Origin: Erythrobacter sp. ANT-B3C2
GTDB taxonomy: Bacteria; Pseudomonadota; Alphaproteobacteria; Sphingomonadales; Sphingomonadaceae
Direction: 5' to 3'
Assembly: GCA_001683845.1 (NCBI GenBank)
Contig: LXQI01000021.1
Span: 1-35,876 of the forward strand
Length of the DNA stretch: 35,876 bases
The position numbers and the translations under genes were made by a program. Of this stretch, positions 1 to 9,218 are shown piece after piece. Every line of letters begins with the position of its first letter. The first letter of the stretch is position 1. The notes under the pieces are model-generated. The model did not search any database. It saw nothing but the letters and a program-made list of their open reading frames with translations, and was not told where the DNA came from.

Positions 1-2
1 TC

Positions 3-80
3 GCCACCCGCTACGATCGATGCCCGACAGTTTTCTTCTCCGCCATCGCGCTCGACGCCACCGTCATCTTCTGGCTCTGA
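3..80 (+). CDS. 3' end of an unidentified upstream gene (partial)
   Basis: An open frame enters from the left edge and stops at TGA 78-80. It encodes 25 residues ending in a hydrophobic stretch (VFFSAIALDATVIFWL), which would fit the end of a membrane-associated protein. The other two frames also stay open here, so the choice rests only on residue composition and on the stop lying just before the hisG leader. Product unknown. Confidence 0.3.
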   Translation, partial: ATRYDRCPTVFFSAIALDATVIFWL

Positions 81-277
81 GCAACGAGTCCTGACCCTAG
101 GGAGAAGCATGGCGGGTCTGGATCCCGCCCCATCGAGCGTCAGGGCCGGGTCTGGCCCGCTTCGCCATCGCCCGCTGAACGGCGAGAACGCGAGTTGCCC
201 GCGCGACACTCCGCAGCGGTCCCTGGAGGGGAAACGACATTGCCCTCGGGCCCGCCCGCCCCTATGTGCGCCGGGCC
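81..277 (+). promoter_or_regulatory. Leader region upstream of hisG
   Basis: This 197-nt region holds two small GC hairpins. One pairs 111-116 (GGCGGG) with 124-129 (CCCGCC); the other pairs 143-147 with 154-158. A strong ribosome-binding sequence GGAGGGG lies at 225-231, 46 nt before the ATG chosen for hisG and 7 nt before an in-frame ATT at 239. A second purine-rich site (AGGGAG, 99-104) precedes ATG 109, which opens a frame running without stop into hisD. That frame looks like a GC-driven open frame and has no recognisable leader peptide or run of His codons. Confidence 0.35.
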
Positions 278-955
278 ATGGCAACCCCCCAACCGCTGAC
301 CTTTGCCGTCCCCAAGGGGCGCATCCTCGACGAGGCGCTGCCGGTAATGGCGCGTGCCGGGGTGGTGCCGGAGGCCGCGTTTCACGACAAGGAGAACCGC
401 TCGCTCTCCTTCGCCGGCGAAGGCAGTGGCGAGCACGGGACGATGCGGATCATCCGCGTGCGCGCCTCCGACGTGGCGACCTTCGTGGCGTTCGGCGCGG
501 CGCAAGCCGGGATCGTCGGTTCCGACGTGATCGAGGAGTTCGACTATTCGGAGCTGTACGCGCCAGTCGATCTTGCGGTCGGCCATTGCCGCCTTTCGGT
601 CGCCGAGCCGCGCGACACTGCCGAATACAACGCCGGCCACGCCAGCCACCTGCGCATCGCCACCAAATATCCCAACATTGCCAGCCGCTGGTTCGAAGCG
701 CGCGGGGTGCAGGCCGAATGCGTCAAGCTGAACGGGGCGATGGAGCTGGCCCCATCGCTCGGCCTTTCGATGCGCATCGTCGACCTGGTCTCCACCGGGC
801 GCACGCTGGCCGAGAACGGATTGGTGGAGACCGAGGTGATCATGCCCGTTTCCGCGCGGCTGATCGTCAACCGCACCGCTCTCAAGACCGATGCCAGGGT
901 CGCCGCCTTGGTCGAGCGGTTCCGTGCGTTGCGCGAAGAGAGCAAGGCCGCCTGA
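278..955 (+). CDS. hisG: ATP phosphoribosyltransferase, short form (HisG)
   Basis: This is the first enzyme of histidine synthesis; it joins ATP and PRPP to give phosphoribosyl-ATP. The 225-residue product starts with the family pattern [10 protein letters not shown], carries [10 protein letters not shown], and has the PRPP-binding stretch [14 protein letters not shown] near residue 170. The length marks the short form, which lacks the C-terminal regulatory domain and normally works with HisZ; no hisZ is in the window. The start ATG 278 gives the usual N-terminus but has no good ribosome-binding site. GTG 266 and, less conventionally, ATT 239 (behind a strong GGAGGGG) are in-frame alternatives. 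The stop shares one base with the hisD start, so the two genes are translationally linked. Confidence 0.95.
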   Translation: MATPQPLTFAVPKGRILDEALPVMARAGVVPEAAFHDKENRSLSFAGEGSGEHGTMRIIRVRASDVATFVAFGAAQAGIVGSDVIEEFDYSELYAPVDLAVGHCRLSVAEPRDTAEYNAGHASHLRIATKYPNIASRWFEARGVQAECVKLNGAMELAPSLGLSMRIVDLVSTGRTLAENGLVETEVIMPVSARLIVNRTALKTDARVAALVERFRALREESKAA

Positions 956-2244
956 TGCAGCGTCTCTCCACCGCCGACCGCGATTTCGAGAAGCGCTTCG
1001 CCCGGCTGGTCGACGACCGCCGCGAGAGCGACCTCGATGTCTCCCGCGCGGTGACCCAGATCCTGGGCGAGGTGCGCCAGCGCGGCGAGGCGGCGCTGGT
1101 GGAACTGACCCAGCGCTTCGACAAGCACGCACTGAGGAATAAGGAAGGCTGGCGGATCACGCCCGAAGATTGCGCCGCCGCGTTCCACGCGCTCGAGCCG
1201 CCCTTGCGCGCGGCGCTGGAACTCGCCGCCGCCCGTATCCGCGCCTATCATGCCGACCAACTGCCACAGGACCGCGACTTCACCGACGAGGCCGGCGTTC
1301 GGCTCGGCGCGCGCTGGCGGGCGGTGGATGCGGCGGGGCTCTACGTGCCCGGCGGGCGTGCGGCCTATCCTTCTTCGCTGCTGATGAACGCCATTCCCGC
1401 GCAGGTCGCCGGGGTGGAGCGGCTGGTGGTGGTCACGCCCACGCCGCGCGGCGAGAACAATCCGCTGGTGCTCGCCGCCGCGCATCTGTGCGGCATTGGC
1501 GAAATATGGCGCATCGGCGGCGCGCAGGCGATCGCCGCGCTGGCCTATGGCGCTGGCCGGATCGCGCCGGTGGATGTGATCACCGGCCCGGGCAATGCCT
1601 ATGTGGCCGAGGCCAAGCGGCAGCTGTTCGGGGTGGTGGGGATCGATATGGTGGCGGGGCCGAGCGAGATTCTCGTCATCGCGGATGCCGCGAACGACCC
1701 CGACTGGATTGCCGCCGACCTGCTCAGCCAGGCCGAGCACGATCCCGCCGCCCAATCGATCCTCATCACCGACGACGAGCGCTTCGCCAGCGAGGTGGAG
1801 GACCGGGTGGACGTGCAATGTTCGATGCTCTCGACCGAGCGGACTGCGCGCGAAAGCTGGAGCGCGCACGGCGTGGTCATCACGGTCGCCGATCTGGCCG
1901 AGGCGCCGACGCTGGCCAATCGCCTCGCCGCCGAGCATGTGCAGCTCGCGGTGGCCGATCCGGAAGCGCTGTTCGCCGGGCTTCGCCATGCCGGCAGCGT
2001 GTTCCTCGGCCGGCACACACCCGAAGCCGTTGGCGATTACGTCGCCGGTCCCAACCATGTCCTGCCCACCGGGCGCCGCGCACGCTTTGCCAGCGGGCTT
2101 TCCGCGCTCGATTTCATGAAGCGCACCAGCTTCATCGGCATGGGGCCGGAAGCGCTGGCGAAGATCGGCCCTGCGGCGATCGCCCTGGCGGAGGCCGAGG
2201 GGCTGCCCGCCCATGCCCGCTCCGTGGCGTTACGCCTGCCATGA
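955..2244 (+). CDS. hisD: Histidinol dehydrogenase (HisD)
   Basis: This zinc enzyme catalyses the last two steps of histidine synthesis, oxidising histidinol to histidine with two NAD+. The 429-residue length is typical. Visible family motifs in order are YVPGGRAAYPSS, GPGNAYVAEAKR, GPSEILVIAD, the zinc-ligand region LLSQAEHDP, the Glu-His pair in AAEHVQL, DYVAGPNHVLPTGRRA with the further Asp ligand, and a C-terminal LPAHARS with the last His ligand. ATG 955 overlaps the hisG stop by one base. Its own stop overlaps the nusB start (ATGA), so hisG-hisD-nusB form one transcription unit. The same frame is open back to 109, but that extension has no homology-like character. Confidence 0.97.
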   Translation: MQRLSTADRDFEKRFARLVDDRRESDLDVSRAVTQILGEVRQRGEAALVELTQRFDKHALRNKEGWRITPEDCAAAFHALEPPLRAALELAAARIRAYHADQLPQDRDFTDEAGVRLGARWRAVDAAGLYVPGGRAAYPSSLLMNAIPAQVAGVERLVVVTPTPRGENNPLVLAAAHLCGIGEIWRIGGAQAIAALAYGAGRIAPVDVITGPGNAYVAEAKRQLFGVVGIDMVAGPSEILVIADAANDPDWIAADLLSQAEHDPAAQSILITDDERFASEVEDRVDVQCSMLSTERTARESWSAHGVVITVADLAEAPTLANRLAAEHVQLAVADPEALFAGLRHAGSVFLGRHTPEAVGDYVAGPNHVLPTGRRARFASGLSALDFMKRTSFIGMGPEALAKIGPAAIALAEAEGLPAHARSVALRLP

Positions 2245-2687
2245 AGGGCCGCTCCCAGGCCCGGTCCGCCGCGCGGCTCGCCGCAGTGCAAGCGCTCTAC
2301 CAGCGCCAGATGGAAGGCACGCCGCTCGCGCGCCTGCTCGACGAGTTCCACCAGCACCGGCTGGGGCAGGAGATCGAGGATGCGCACTATGCCGAGGCCG
2401 AGACCGCCTTTTTCGACGACCTCGTCTCGGGCACGATCGCGCGCCAGGAGGAGATCGATGCCCTCATCGAAGCGCGGTTGGCCAAGGGCTGGTCGCTTGA
2501 CCGGCTCGACCGGACGATGAAGCAGATCCTGCGTGCCGGCACTTACGAGCTGCTCGCCCGGGCCGACGTGCCGGTGGGCACCGCCATCGGCGAATATCTC
2601 GATGTCGCCCACGCCTTTTTCGATGCGCGCGAGGCAAAGTTCGTCAACGGCGTGCTCGATGCGGTGGCGAAGGCCGTTCGCGCCTAA
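2241..2687 (+). CDS. nusB: Transcription antitermination factor NusB
   Basis: The 148-residue all-helical RNA-binding protein pairs with NusE (S10) at boxA to support antitermination, chiefly in rRNA operons. The N-terminus (SQARSAARLAAVQALYQ) is the classical NusB start, and the C-terminal AKFVNGVLDAVAK matches the family's conserved end. ATG 2241 overlaps the hisD stop (ATGA). In many alphaproteobacteria nusB is followed directly by thiL. Here a reverse-strand nuclease gene sits between them, its stop only 14 nt past the nusB stop, with no obvious terminator in the gap. Confidence 0.93.
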   Translation: MKGRSQARSAARLAAVQALYQRQMEGTPLARLLDEFHQHRLGQEIEDAHYAEAETAFFDDLVSGTIARQEEIDALIEARLAKGWSLDRLDRTMKQILRAGTYELLARADVPVGTAIGEYLDVAHAFFDAREAKFVNGVLDAVAKAVRA

Positions 2688-2701
2688 CTGCGGTGAGGAG
2701 G

Positions 2702-3550
2702 TCAGCCGGGGCCCGGCTCTACCCCGGCGAACACCCATTCGAGATAGGCGGCGGTGCGGATGCCGCCCTGCTTGAGGCGCCGTTCCATCGTCGAGGTCCA
2801 TTCGAAGCCATATTCGTAGGAGAGCCGCACCGGCAATTCGCGAGTGCCCATCCCGGCTTCGGGACCGGTCGCGGGGTAGATCCGCTCGCGCAAGGCGGCG
2901 CTCTCGTCCATCCAGGTCTCGGGCCGCGGATCCCACCATTGCAGCACCTCGGTTGCGCTGATGTGGTCTTCCAGGCGCTGCGCATATTCACTGTAACTCA
3001 GCCGTTGCGAGGCGATCAGGCCCGTATCCCACAGCCAGTGCAGGTTCTGCGGCTCGTTGAACCAGGTGATCCGGAAATCGTTGCCGCCCCGATCGCCTGG
3101 GCGACCGACATGCAGCGGCATGTGCAGGTCGGAGACGATGTGCACGCTGAAACGCAGAGCCAGCGCCTTGTCCTCGGCACTCGCCGCAGGGTCGCGCAGG
3201 GTGGCGGTGAAGCGATCGAGCGCGGTGGCCGCATCGCCTTCGGGCGGATGCTCCAACTCCGCGGCCGCCCGGCCCGTCGGCAGGGTCACGTAGTGCCATG
3301 GGTTGGCGGTTTCCTGCCAGAACAGCGCGGGATCGCTGCGCTGCTCGTCGGCCCAGGTGGAGGCTTCGGGCAGTCCTTCCTCACCGAGGATCTGCTCGAC
3401 ATGGGCGCGAGTGTGGCCGCTCAGCTGGTCCTGCGCTATCTGGGCGATGACACGGTGGCCGGTCTGGCCCCATGCGGCGGCGGGGGCGGCGGGCAGCGCC
3501 ATGGGCAGGGCGATAGCTGCGGCGAGAAACAGGCGAGGCAAAATGGTCAT
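2702..3550 (-). CDS. S1/P1-type zinc-dependent nuclease, secreted
   Basis: This 282-residue protein has a signal peptide of about 26 residues ending in AAPAAA. Cleavage there leaves Trp27 as the mature N-terminus, which in the S1/P1 family is itself a zinc ligand. The other ligand motifs follow: WGQTGH (His32), TWADE, PWHY, HIVSDLHMPLH, and NLHWLWDTG. All expected His/Asp positions appear present, so it should be an active tri-zinc nuclease for single-stranded DNA/RNA in the periplasm or outside, perhaps for nucleotide scavenging. The chosen ATG has AGGAAAG upstream; the longer frame back to 3652 would overlap thiL and spoil the signal peptide. It is divergent from thiL with 51 nt between the starts. 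Confidence 0.9.
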   Translation of the reverse strand: MTILPRLFLAAAIALPMALPAAPAAAWGQTGHRVIAQIAQDQLSGHTRAHVEQILGEEGLPEASTWADEQRSDPALFWQETANPWHYVTLPTGRAAAELEHPPEGDAATALDRFTATLRDPAASAEDKALALRFSVHIVSDLHMPLHVGRPGDRGGNDFRITWFNEPQNLHWLWDTGLIASQRLSYSEYAQRLEDHISATEVLQWWDPRPETWMDESAALRERIYPATGPEAGMGTRELPVRLSYEYGFEWTSTMERRLKQGGIRTAAYLEWVFAGVEPGPG

Positions 3551-3601
3551 CGGTTCTTTCCTGGCAGAGCGTCTCCCCTCTCTGGCGTCGATGACAGGGC
3601 G

Positions 3602-4489
3602 ATGAAAGGGGAAGCGGACTTCATCGACCGCCTGCGCGCGCTGGCGACCCATCCGGCGGCGCGCGGGCTGGCCGACGATGCCGCCGTGCTCGATATCGGC
3701 GGAGAGTCGCTGGTGCTAACCCACGACACGCTGGTCGAGGGGGTGCACGTCCTTCCAGGGCAGGACCCGGCCGATATCGCCTGGAAGCTGGTCGCCACCA
3801 ACCTCTCCGACCTTGCCGCCAAGGGCGCGGAGCCGCTCGGCGTGCTGCTGGCGCATATGCTCGGGCCCGACGATGCGCGTTTTCTCGATGGGCTGGCCGA
3901 GGTACTGGCGCATTATGACGTTCCGCTGCTGGGTGGGGACACGGTGTCGGGCGGGCCGCCGCGTGTCTTCGGGCTCACCGCAATTGGCCGTGCCACTCAC
4001 CGGCCGGTGCCATCGCGCGCCGGCGCCCGGAACGGTGATGGCGTGTGGCTGACCGGTGCGGTGGGTGCGGCAATGATGGGGCTGGAGGCGCTGCGCGAAG
4101 GCACCGCAGCCGACCGTGGCGCCGATAGCACCGCCTATCGCCGGCCCGTGGCGCTGCTTGCCGAGGGACGCGCACTGGCGCCGCTGGTCAGCGCGATGAT
4201 GGACCTGTCCGACGGCCTGCTGCTCGATGCCTTTCGCCTGGCCGAGGCGAGCGGCGTCAGCCTCGCGCTGGAAAGCGGCGCGGTGCCGATCGCCGCGCCC
4301 GAGCAGCGCCGGCTCGACGCGCTGAGCTGGGGCGACGATTATCAGCTGCTCTTTACCCTGCCCCCGGGGCAGGAGCCGCCGGTGGCCGCAACCCGCATCG
4401 GCACGGTGGAGCCGTTGGGCTTCGTACCGCTGTTCCTCGATGGCGAGCCGATCACCAATACGGCAGGGCTCGGCTACCTCCACCGCTGA
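3602..4489 (+). CDS. thiL: Thiamine-monophosphate kinase (ThiL)
   Basis: ThiL phosphorylates thiamine monophosphate to thiamine diphosphate, the active cofactor. The 295-residue product shows the PurM/ThiL-fold pattern: DDAAVLDI and THDTLVEGVH (Mg-ATP Asp residues), NLSDLAAKGAEPLG, LLGGDTVSG, MMDLSDGLLLDAFRLA, and WGDDYQLLF. The start ATG 3602 gives a normal N-terminus (GEADFIDRLRALA). The frame is open upstream to 2693 only because it runs antisense to the nuclease gene. It is slightly shorter than the E. coli enzyme. A promoter must lie in the 51-nt gap shared with the nuclease or inside the nuclease gene, because nusB transcription would have to cross that gene. Confidence 0.93.
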   Translation: MKGEADFIDRLRALATHPAARGLADDAAVLDIGGESLVLTHDTLVEGVHVLPGQDPADIAWKLVATNLSDLAAKGAEPLGVLLAHMLGPDDARFLDGLAEVLAHYDVPLLGGDTVSGGPPRVFGLTAIGRATHRPVPSRAGARNGDGVWLTGAVGAAMMGLEALREGTAADRGADSTAYRRPVALLAEGRALAPLVSAMMDLSDGLLLDAFRLAEASGVSLALESGAVPIAAPEQRRLDALSWGDDYQLLFTLPPGQEPPVAATRIGTVEPLGFVPLFLDGEPITNTAGLGYLHR

Positions 4490-4659
4490 GCCGATTGCCG
4501 CCCAGCCGCTGGCATGCGAGCCACAATCCCCGCTCGAATCTCCGCTGACAGGTGCCGTTCAGCTTTTCGCTTGCGCGGCCAGTGGCTTCGCCTTAGCCCG
4601 CTTGCCTTTAGCGAACCCGGCAAGAAGCGCGGGCCGCCTTGGAAAGGGATCGGGCGCGC

Positions 4660-6819
4660 ATGGGCCTCGTTATCGTTTCGATACTGCTTGGGGCGTTGGC
4701 CATCGTCTATGGCCTCGTCACCGGCCGGCAGGTGCTCGGCCAGCCCACCGGCAACGACCGGATGCGCGAGATCGCCGGAGCGATCCAGGAGGGCGCGGTC
4801 GCCTATCTGCGGCGGCAATACATCACTATCGGCATCGTTGGCGTGGTGGTCGCGCTCATCGTGGGCGTGGCGCTGGGGCCGGTGAGCGCCATCGGCTTCC
4901 TCATCGGCGCGATCCTGTCGGGCGCCACGGGCTTCATCGGCATGAACATCTCGGTCCGCTCCAACGTGCGCACCGCGGCGGCGGCGCAGACGGGGCTGCA
5001 ACAGGGGCTGACCACTGCCTTCAGGGCGGGCGCGATCACCGGCATGCTGGTGGCGGGCCTGGCGCTCCTCTCCATCGCTCTGTTCTTTGCCGTGCTGGTG
5101 GGCGTGCTCGGCTTCGCGCCATCCAGCCGCGTGGTGATCGACGGACTGGTAGCGCTGGCCTTCGGCGCCTCGCTGATCTCGATCTTCGCGCGCCTCGGGG
5201 GCGGCATCTTCACCAAGGCGGCCGATGTGGGCGCGGATCTGGTGGGCAAGGTGGAAGCGGGCATCCCCGAGGACGATCCGCGCAACCCCGCGGTGATCGC
5301 CGACAATGTCGGCGACAATGTCGGTGATTGCGCCGGCATGGCGGCCGACCTGTTCGAGACCTACGTGGTCACCGTGGGCGCGACCATGGTGCTGACCGCG
5401 CTGCTGCTGACCGGCCTGGGCGATGCGCTGCTGCCATTGATGGCCCTGCCGCTGCTGATTGGCGGCGTGTGCATCGTCACCTCGATTATCGGCACCTATT
5501 TCGTGCGGCTGGGCAAGGGGGGCAGCAGCGCCAAGAACATCATGGGGGCGATGTACAAGGGCTTCCTGGTGACGGCGGTGCTCTCGATCCCGGCGATCTG
5601 GCTGGCGCTCCAGATCACGCTCGGAGACATGGGGGCGGTGATCTACGGCGATGTGATGAACCTCGATATCGGCGCGCCGCTCGCCGAAGAGGGCATGGCG
5701 GCGCAGATCGAGCCGTTCACCGGGTGGGACCTGTTCGCCTGCACCATGGTGGGCCTCGCGGTCACCGGGCTGATCATCTGGATCACCGAATATTACACCA
5801 GCACCAGCTTCCGCCCGGTGCGCTCGATCGCGCAGGCCAGCGAGACCGGGCACGGCACCAACGTGATCCAGGGCCTCGCCATCAGCCTCGAGGCGACCGC
5901 TCTTCCCACGCTGGTGATCGTCACTGGGATCATCGTTTCCTACCAGTTCGCCGGGCTCATCGGCATCGCCTATGCAGCGACTGCAATGCTGGCGCTGGCG
6001 GGCATGGTCGTCGCGCTCGATGCCTATGGCCCGGTGACCGACAATGCCGGCGGCATCGCCGAAATGGCCGGGCTGGACGACGATGTGCGCCTGCGGACCG
6101 ATGCGCTGGACGCGGTGGGCAACACCACCAAGGCGGTGACCAAGGGCTATGCCATCGGCTCGGCCGGGCTGGCGGCGCTGGTGCTGTTCGCCGCCTACAC
6201 CACCGATCTGGCGCACTTCTTTCCGGATGTCGACGTCGATTTCAGCCTGGAGAACCCCTACGTCATTGTCGGCCTGCTGCTGGGCGCGCTGCTGCCCTAT
6301 CTGTTCGGCGCAATGGGGATGACCGCGGTCGGCCGCGCGGCGGGCGACGTGGTGAAGGACGTGCGCGACCAGTTCCGCAACGATCCCGGCATCATGGCCG
6401 GCACCAGCCGCCCCGATTATGCGCGCACGGTGGATCTCGTCACCAAGGCGGCGATCAAGGAAATGATTCTGCCCAGCCTGCTGCCGGTGCTGGCGCCGAT
6501 CGTGATCTATTTCGTGATCACCGCCGTTGCCGGACAGCAAAACGGCTTCGCGGCGCTGGGTGCGTTGCTGCTGGGGGTGATCGTCAGCGGGCTGTTCGTC
6601 GCTCTCTCGATGACCAGCGGGGGCGGCGCATGGGACAATGCCAAGAAATACATCGAAGATGGCCATCACGGCGGCAAGGGATCGGAAGCCCACAAGGCGG
6701 CGGTCACCGGCGATACGGTGGGCGACCCTTACAAGGACACCGCCGGCCCGGCGGTCAACCCGATGATCAAGATCACCAACATCGTCGCGCTGCTGCTGCT
6801 TGCCGCCATCGCGGGGTAA
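4660..6819 (+). CDS. hppA: Membrane-bound proton-translocating pyrophosphatase (HppA), K+-independent type
   Basis: This 719-residue polytopic membrane protein hydrolyses pyrophosphate and pumps H+ across the inner membrane. The catalytic signature [11 protein letters not shown] is followed by the aspartate-rich [19 protein letters not shown], and a second acidic/lysine cluster ([18 protein letters not shown]) is near the C-terminus. At residues 488-497 it reads [10 protein letters not shown]. Lys491 and Thr494 fall where K+-dependent enzymes have Ala and Gly, which is the established marker of the K+-independent, H+-pumping subfamily. ATG 4660 is preceded by GGAAAGGG; an in-frame TTG at 4639 is the alternative. 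The gene lies 170 nt after thiL. A large antisense frame across it is a shadow. Confidence 0.96.
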   Translation: MGLVIVSILLGALAIVYGLVTGRQVLGQPTGNDRMREIAGAIQEGAVAYLRRQYITIGIVGVVVALIVGVALGPVSAIGFLIGAILSGATGFIGMNISVRSNVRTAAAAQTGLQQGLTTAFRAGAITGMLVAGLALLSIALFFAVLVGVLGFAPSSRVVIDGLVALAFGASLISIFARLGGGIFTKAADVGADLVGKVEAGIPEDDPRNPAVIADNVGDNVGDCAGMAADLFETYVVTVGATMVLTALLLTGLGDALLPLMALPLLIGGVCIVTSIIGTYFVRLGKGGSSAKNIMGAMYKGFLVTAVLSIPAIWLALQITLGDMGAVIYGDVMNLDIGAPLAEEGMAAQIEPFTGWDLFACTMVGLAVTGLIIWITEYYTSTSFRPVRSIAQASETGHGTNVIQGLAISLEATALPTLVIVTGIIVSYQFAGLIGIAYAATAMLALAGMVVALDAYGPVTDNAGGIAEMAGLDDDVRLRTDALDAVGNTTKAVTKGYAIGSAGLAALVLFAAYTTDLAHFFPDVDVDFSLENPYVIVGLLLGALLPYLFGAMGMTAVGRAAGDVVKDVRDQFRNDPGIMAGTSRPDYARTVDLVTKAAIKEMILPSLLPVLAPIVIYFVITAVAGQQNGFAALGALLLGVIVSGLFVALSMTSGGGAWDNAKKYIEDGHHGGKGSEAHKAAVTGDTVGDPYKDTAGPAVNPMIKITNIVALLLLAAIAG

Positions 6820-6823
6820 AGGC

Positions 6824-6857
6824 GCGCACCACGTGGCAAGAACGCCACACGGCGCGC
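6824..6857 (+). terminator. Hairpin downstream of hppA, possible terminator
   Basis: GTGGC 6833-6837 pairs with GCCAC 6844-6848 around a 6-nt loop. The stem continues outward through an internal loop to GCGC-rich arms at 6824-6830 and 6851-6857. It begins 5 nt after the hppA stop. Only TT follows it, so it is not a textbook Rho-independent terminator. Confidence 0.35.
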
Positions 6858-6924
6858 TTCGCACGGGGGCGCTCCAGGGTGTCGAATTGACTGGCATGGC
6901 CGTGCCGCGCATGGCCTTGCTGCC

Positions 6925-7824
6925 ATGGCTAGCAGCGACCCGCCTGATCCCACGCCCGAGCAGCTGGTGGCAGATCTGACCCTGCACCTCGATCTCGAGC
7001 CGCGTGGGGGCGATCGCTACATCGGCCATCCCCAGCGCGGCGCTACCGGCCGAGTGTTCGGCGGGCAGGCGATCGCCCAGGCGCTCGGCGCCGCCCGCCG
7101 CACGGTGGCGCAGGATCGCCACACCCACTCGCTCCACGCCTATTTCCTGCGCGGCGGCAGCGCGGCCGAGCCGATCGAGTTCCGCGTCAAGCGCGATCTC
7201 GACGCGCGCAGTTTCAGCAACCGCCGGGTCGTCGCCAGCCAGCGTGGCGAGCCGATCCTGAACCTGATCGCCTCTTTCCAGTCCGGCCAGGAGGGGCCGG
7301 CGCACCAATTCGCGGTGATGCCCGAGGTCCCCGCGCCCGAGGATCTTGAATCCGATGCGGTGCTGCGGCGGCGGATGGCCGAAACCCTGCCTGAAGGGCC
7401 GATACGCCGGTACATGCTGCGCGCGCGGCCGATCGACGTCCGCTCGGTCGAGCCGCGCGACTGGCTCGATCCGCAGCAGCGCGCGCCCACCGCGCATGTC
7501 TGGTTCCGCACGGTGGCGCCGCTGCCGGACGATCTGCCGGTCCACCGCGCGGTGCTGGCCTATGCGAGCGACTTCCAGCTGCTGCCCACCGCGCTGCAAC
7601 CGCACGGCCTCAGCTACCCGCGCGGCGACGTGAAGGCGGCCAGCCTCGACCATGCGATCTGGTTCCACGGCCGCTATCGCGCCGACGACTGGCTGCTCTA
7701 TGTCATCGAGAGCCCCTGGACCGGCCTCGCCCGCGGCTTCGGCCGCGGCCAGATCTTCACCCGCGACGGCCGCCTCGTGGCCAGCGTGGCGCAGGAAGGA
7801 ATGCTCCGCCGGACCGGCGTGTAA
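6925..7824 (+). CDS. tesB: Acyl-CoA thioesterase II (TesB)
   Basis: TesB hydrolyses medium- and long-chain acyl-CoA to free acid and CoA. The 299-residue double-hotdog protein matches full family length: HPQRGATGRVFGGQAIAQA in the first hotdog domain, and in the second ASDFQLLP (catalytic Asp), ASLDHAIWFH, RGFGRGQIFTRDG and ASVAQEGMLR (catalytic Gln). At the position where E. coli TesB has its catalytic Thr (TIDHS) this protein has Ser, a conservative change. ATG 6925 is used; its ribosome-binding site is weak. A decayed copy of the last ~120 codons lies 1.4 kb downstream, past the EAL gene. Confidence 0.93.
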   Translation: MASSDPPDPTPEQLVADLTLHLDLEPRGGDRYIGHPQRGATGRVFGGQAIAQALGAARRTVAQDRHTHSLHAYFLRGGSAAEPIEFRVKRDLDARSFSNRRVVASQRGEPILNLIASFQSGQEGPAHQFAVMPEVPAPEDLESDAVLRRRMAETLPEGPIRRYMLRARPIDVRSVEPRDWLDPQQRAPTAHVWFRTVAPLPDDLPVHRAVLAYASDFQLLPTALQPHGLSYPRGDVKAASLDHAIWFHGRYRADDWLLYVIESPWTGLARGFGRGQIFTRDGRLVASVAQEGMLRRTGV

Positions 7825-7957
7825 GGGGGGCCACGGGGAACAGCACCGCGAGCTGGCCATCTGCCGAATGCCGCGAAATGACCAAAGCAACGCCCACGTC
7901 CTTCGCTGAGGGGATCATGTAAGCGCTTGGTAAGCTTTCGCGTCTAGCGCGAGGATC

Positions 7958-9190
7958 ATGGTCGACCTCCTTTCCAAGCTCGGCGCGCCGACGCCGCCGG
8001 CCGGCGCGACACTTGCGCATCGATCGCTGGAAGCGGTCCGCCGCCATCTCGGAATGGACGTCGCCTATCTGTCAGAGTTTGTCGGCGACGAAACGATCTT
8101 CCGCGAAGTCGATGCACCCGGGCGCGAAGCCCTGATCAAGGTGGGCGATTCGCTGCCGCTGGAGCAGGTCTACTGCCGCCACATCCTCGCCGGACGCCTG
8201 CCGGAGCTGATGCCGGATACCCATGCCAATGCATTCGCGCTGGCGCTGCCGATTACCGCCCAGGTGCCGATCGGCGCGCATGTCAGCGTTCCGATCCGCC
8301 GGGCTGATGGCGAAGTCTATGGCATGTTCTGCTGCATGAGCTCGGCCGCAAAGCCAGCCTTGAACGAGCGAGACCTGCACATCGTGCGGGCCTTTGCCGG
8401 AATGGTCGCCGAGGAGATGCAGCGCGAGCAATCGGTGCAAGAGGCGTTGGCGCGCAAGTCGGCCCTGATTCGCCAGGCGCTCGAGCCGGGCGCTTTCTCG
8501 ATCCATTTGCAGCCCATCTGTGCGGTCGTCGGCGGAGAGCCCCTCGGCTTCGAGGCTCTCTCGCGGTTCACGCTCGCGCCGCTGCGGGCGCCCGATCTGT
8601 GGTTCGCCGATGCCGCCGAATGCGGGCTGGCGGTCGCGCTGGAATGCGCCGCCATCGAAGCCGCGCTTGCCGTGTTCGATCAGCTGCCCCCGCCGTTCAC
8701 GCTGTCGGTCAACGCCTCGCCGGAAACCCTTGCGTGCGGTGCCCTCACCAGCCTGCTCGATGGCCGCGCGATCGATCGGCTGACGCTCGAATTGACGGAG
8801 CATGCGGCGGTGAAGAGCTACGATGCGCTTGATGCCGAGCTTGCACCGCTTCGCACCCGTGGCCTGAAGCTAGCCATCGACGATGCCGGTGCCGGCTTTG
8901 CGGGCCTTCAGCACATCCTGCAACTCCAGCCCGACATCATCAAGCTGGACATGACGCTGATCCAGACGATCGATATTGATCCGGCCCGCCGGGCACTCGC
9001 CGGCGCGATGCAGATGTTCGCGCGGCAGACGGGCGCGGTCCTGGTGGCCGAAGGCGTGGAAACGCGAGAGGAACTGTCCACGCTCACGCAGCTCGGCTTC
9101 ATGCGGGTGCAGGGCTATCTGCTCGGCAGGCCGAGACCTTGGCAGGATGTGCTGGGCGAAATGGTTGAGGTGCTGCACGCTTCGGGATAA
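7958..9190 (+). CDS. GAF-EAL protein, probable cyclic-di-GMP phosphodiesterase
   Basis: The 410-residue cytoplasmic protein has an N-terminal GAF sensor domain (about 15-165) and a C-terminal EAL domain (about 175-405); there is no GGDEF domain. The EAL signature appears as GFEALSRF (Glu199). Other expected catalytic and metal positions are visible: the Asn in SVNASP, the Glu in LTLELTEH, the Asp pair in AIDDAGAGFAGLQ, the Lys and Asp in DIIKLDMTLI, the Glu in VAEGVETREEL, and the Gln in VQGYLLGRP. It should therefore be able to hydrolyse c-di-GMP, with the GAF domain sensing a ligand or redox state. Loop 6 reads DDAGAG rather than the common DDFG(T/A)G. GAGG at 7951-7954 sits close to the ATG. 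It separates tesB from the tesB remnant. Confidence 0.9.
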   Translation: MVDLLSKLGAPTPPAGATLAHRSLEAVRRHLGMDVAYLSEFVGDETIFREVDAPGREALIKVGDSLPLEQVYCRHILAGRLPELMPDTHANAFALALPITAQVPIGAHVSVPIRRADGEVYGMFCCMSSAAKPALNERDLHIVRAFAGMVAEEMQREQSVQEALARKSALIRQALEPGAFSIHLQPICAVVGGEPLGFEALSRFTLAPLRAPDLWFADAAECGLAVALECAAIEAALAVFDQLPPPFTLSVNASPETLACGALTSLLDGRAIDRLTLELTEHAAVKSYDALDAELAPLRTRGLKLAIDDAGAGFAGLQHILQLQPDIIKLDMTLIQTIDIDPARRALAGAMQMFARQTGAVLVAEGVETREELSTLTQLGFMRVQGYLLGRPRPWQDVLGEMVEVLHASG

Positions 9191-9218
9191 CTCGATGCGT
9201 GCGAGCATTGTTGGGCTA

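Noticed and set aside
109-954. N-terminal extension of HisD, or a his leader peptide starting at ATG 109
   Set aside because: The frame is open, but it overlaps hisG in a different frame, has no run of His codons, and reads as Arg/Gly/Pro-rich shadow sequence.
4474-7890. Reverse-strand open frame of 1138 codons
   Set aside because: It lies antisense to hppA and tesB, is rich in His, Gln, Arg and Asp, and shows no family motif. It exists because of codon bias on the real strand.
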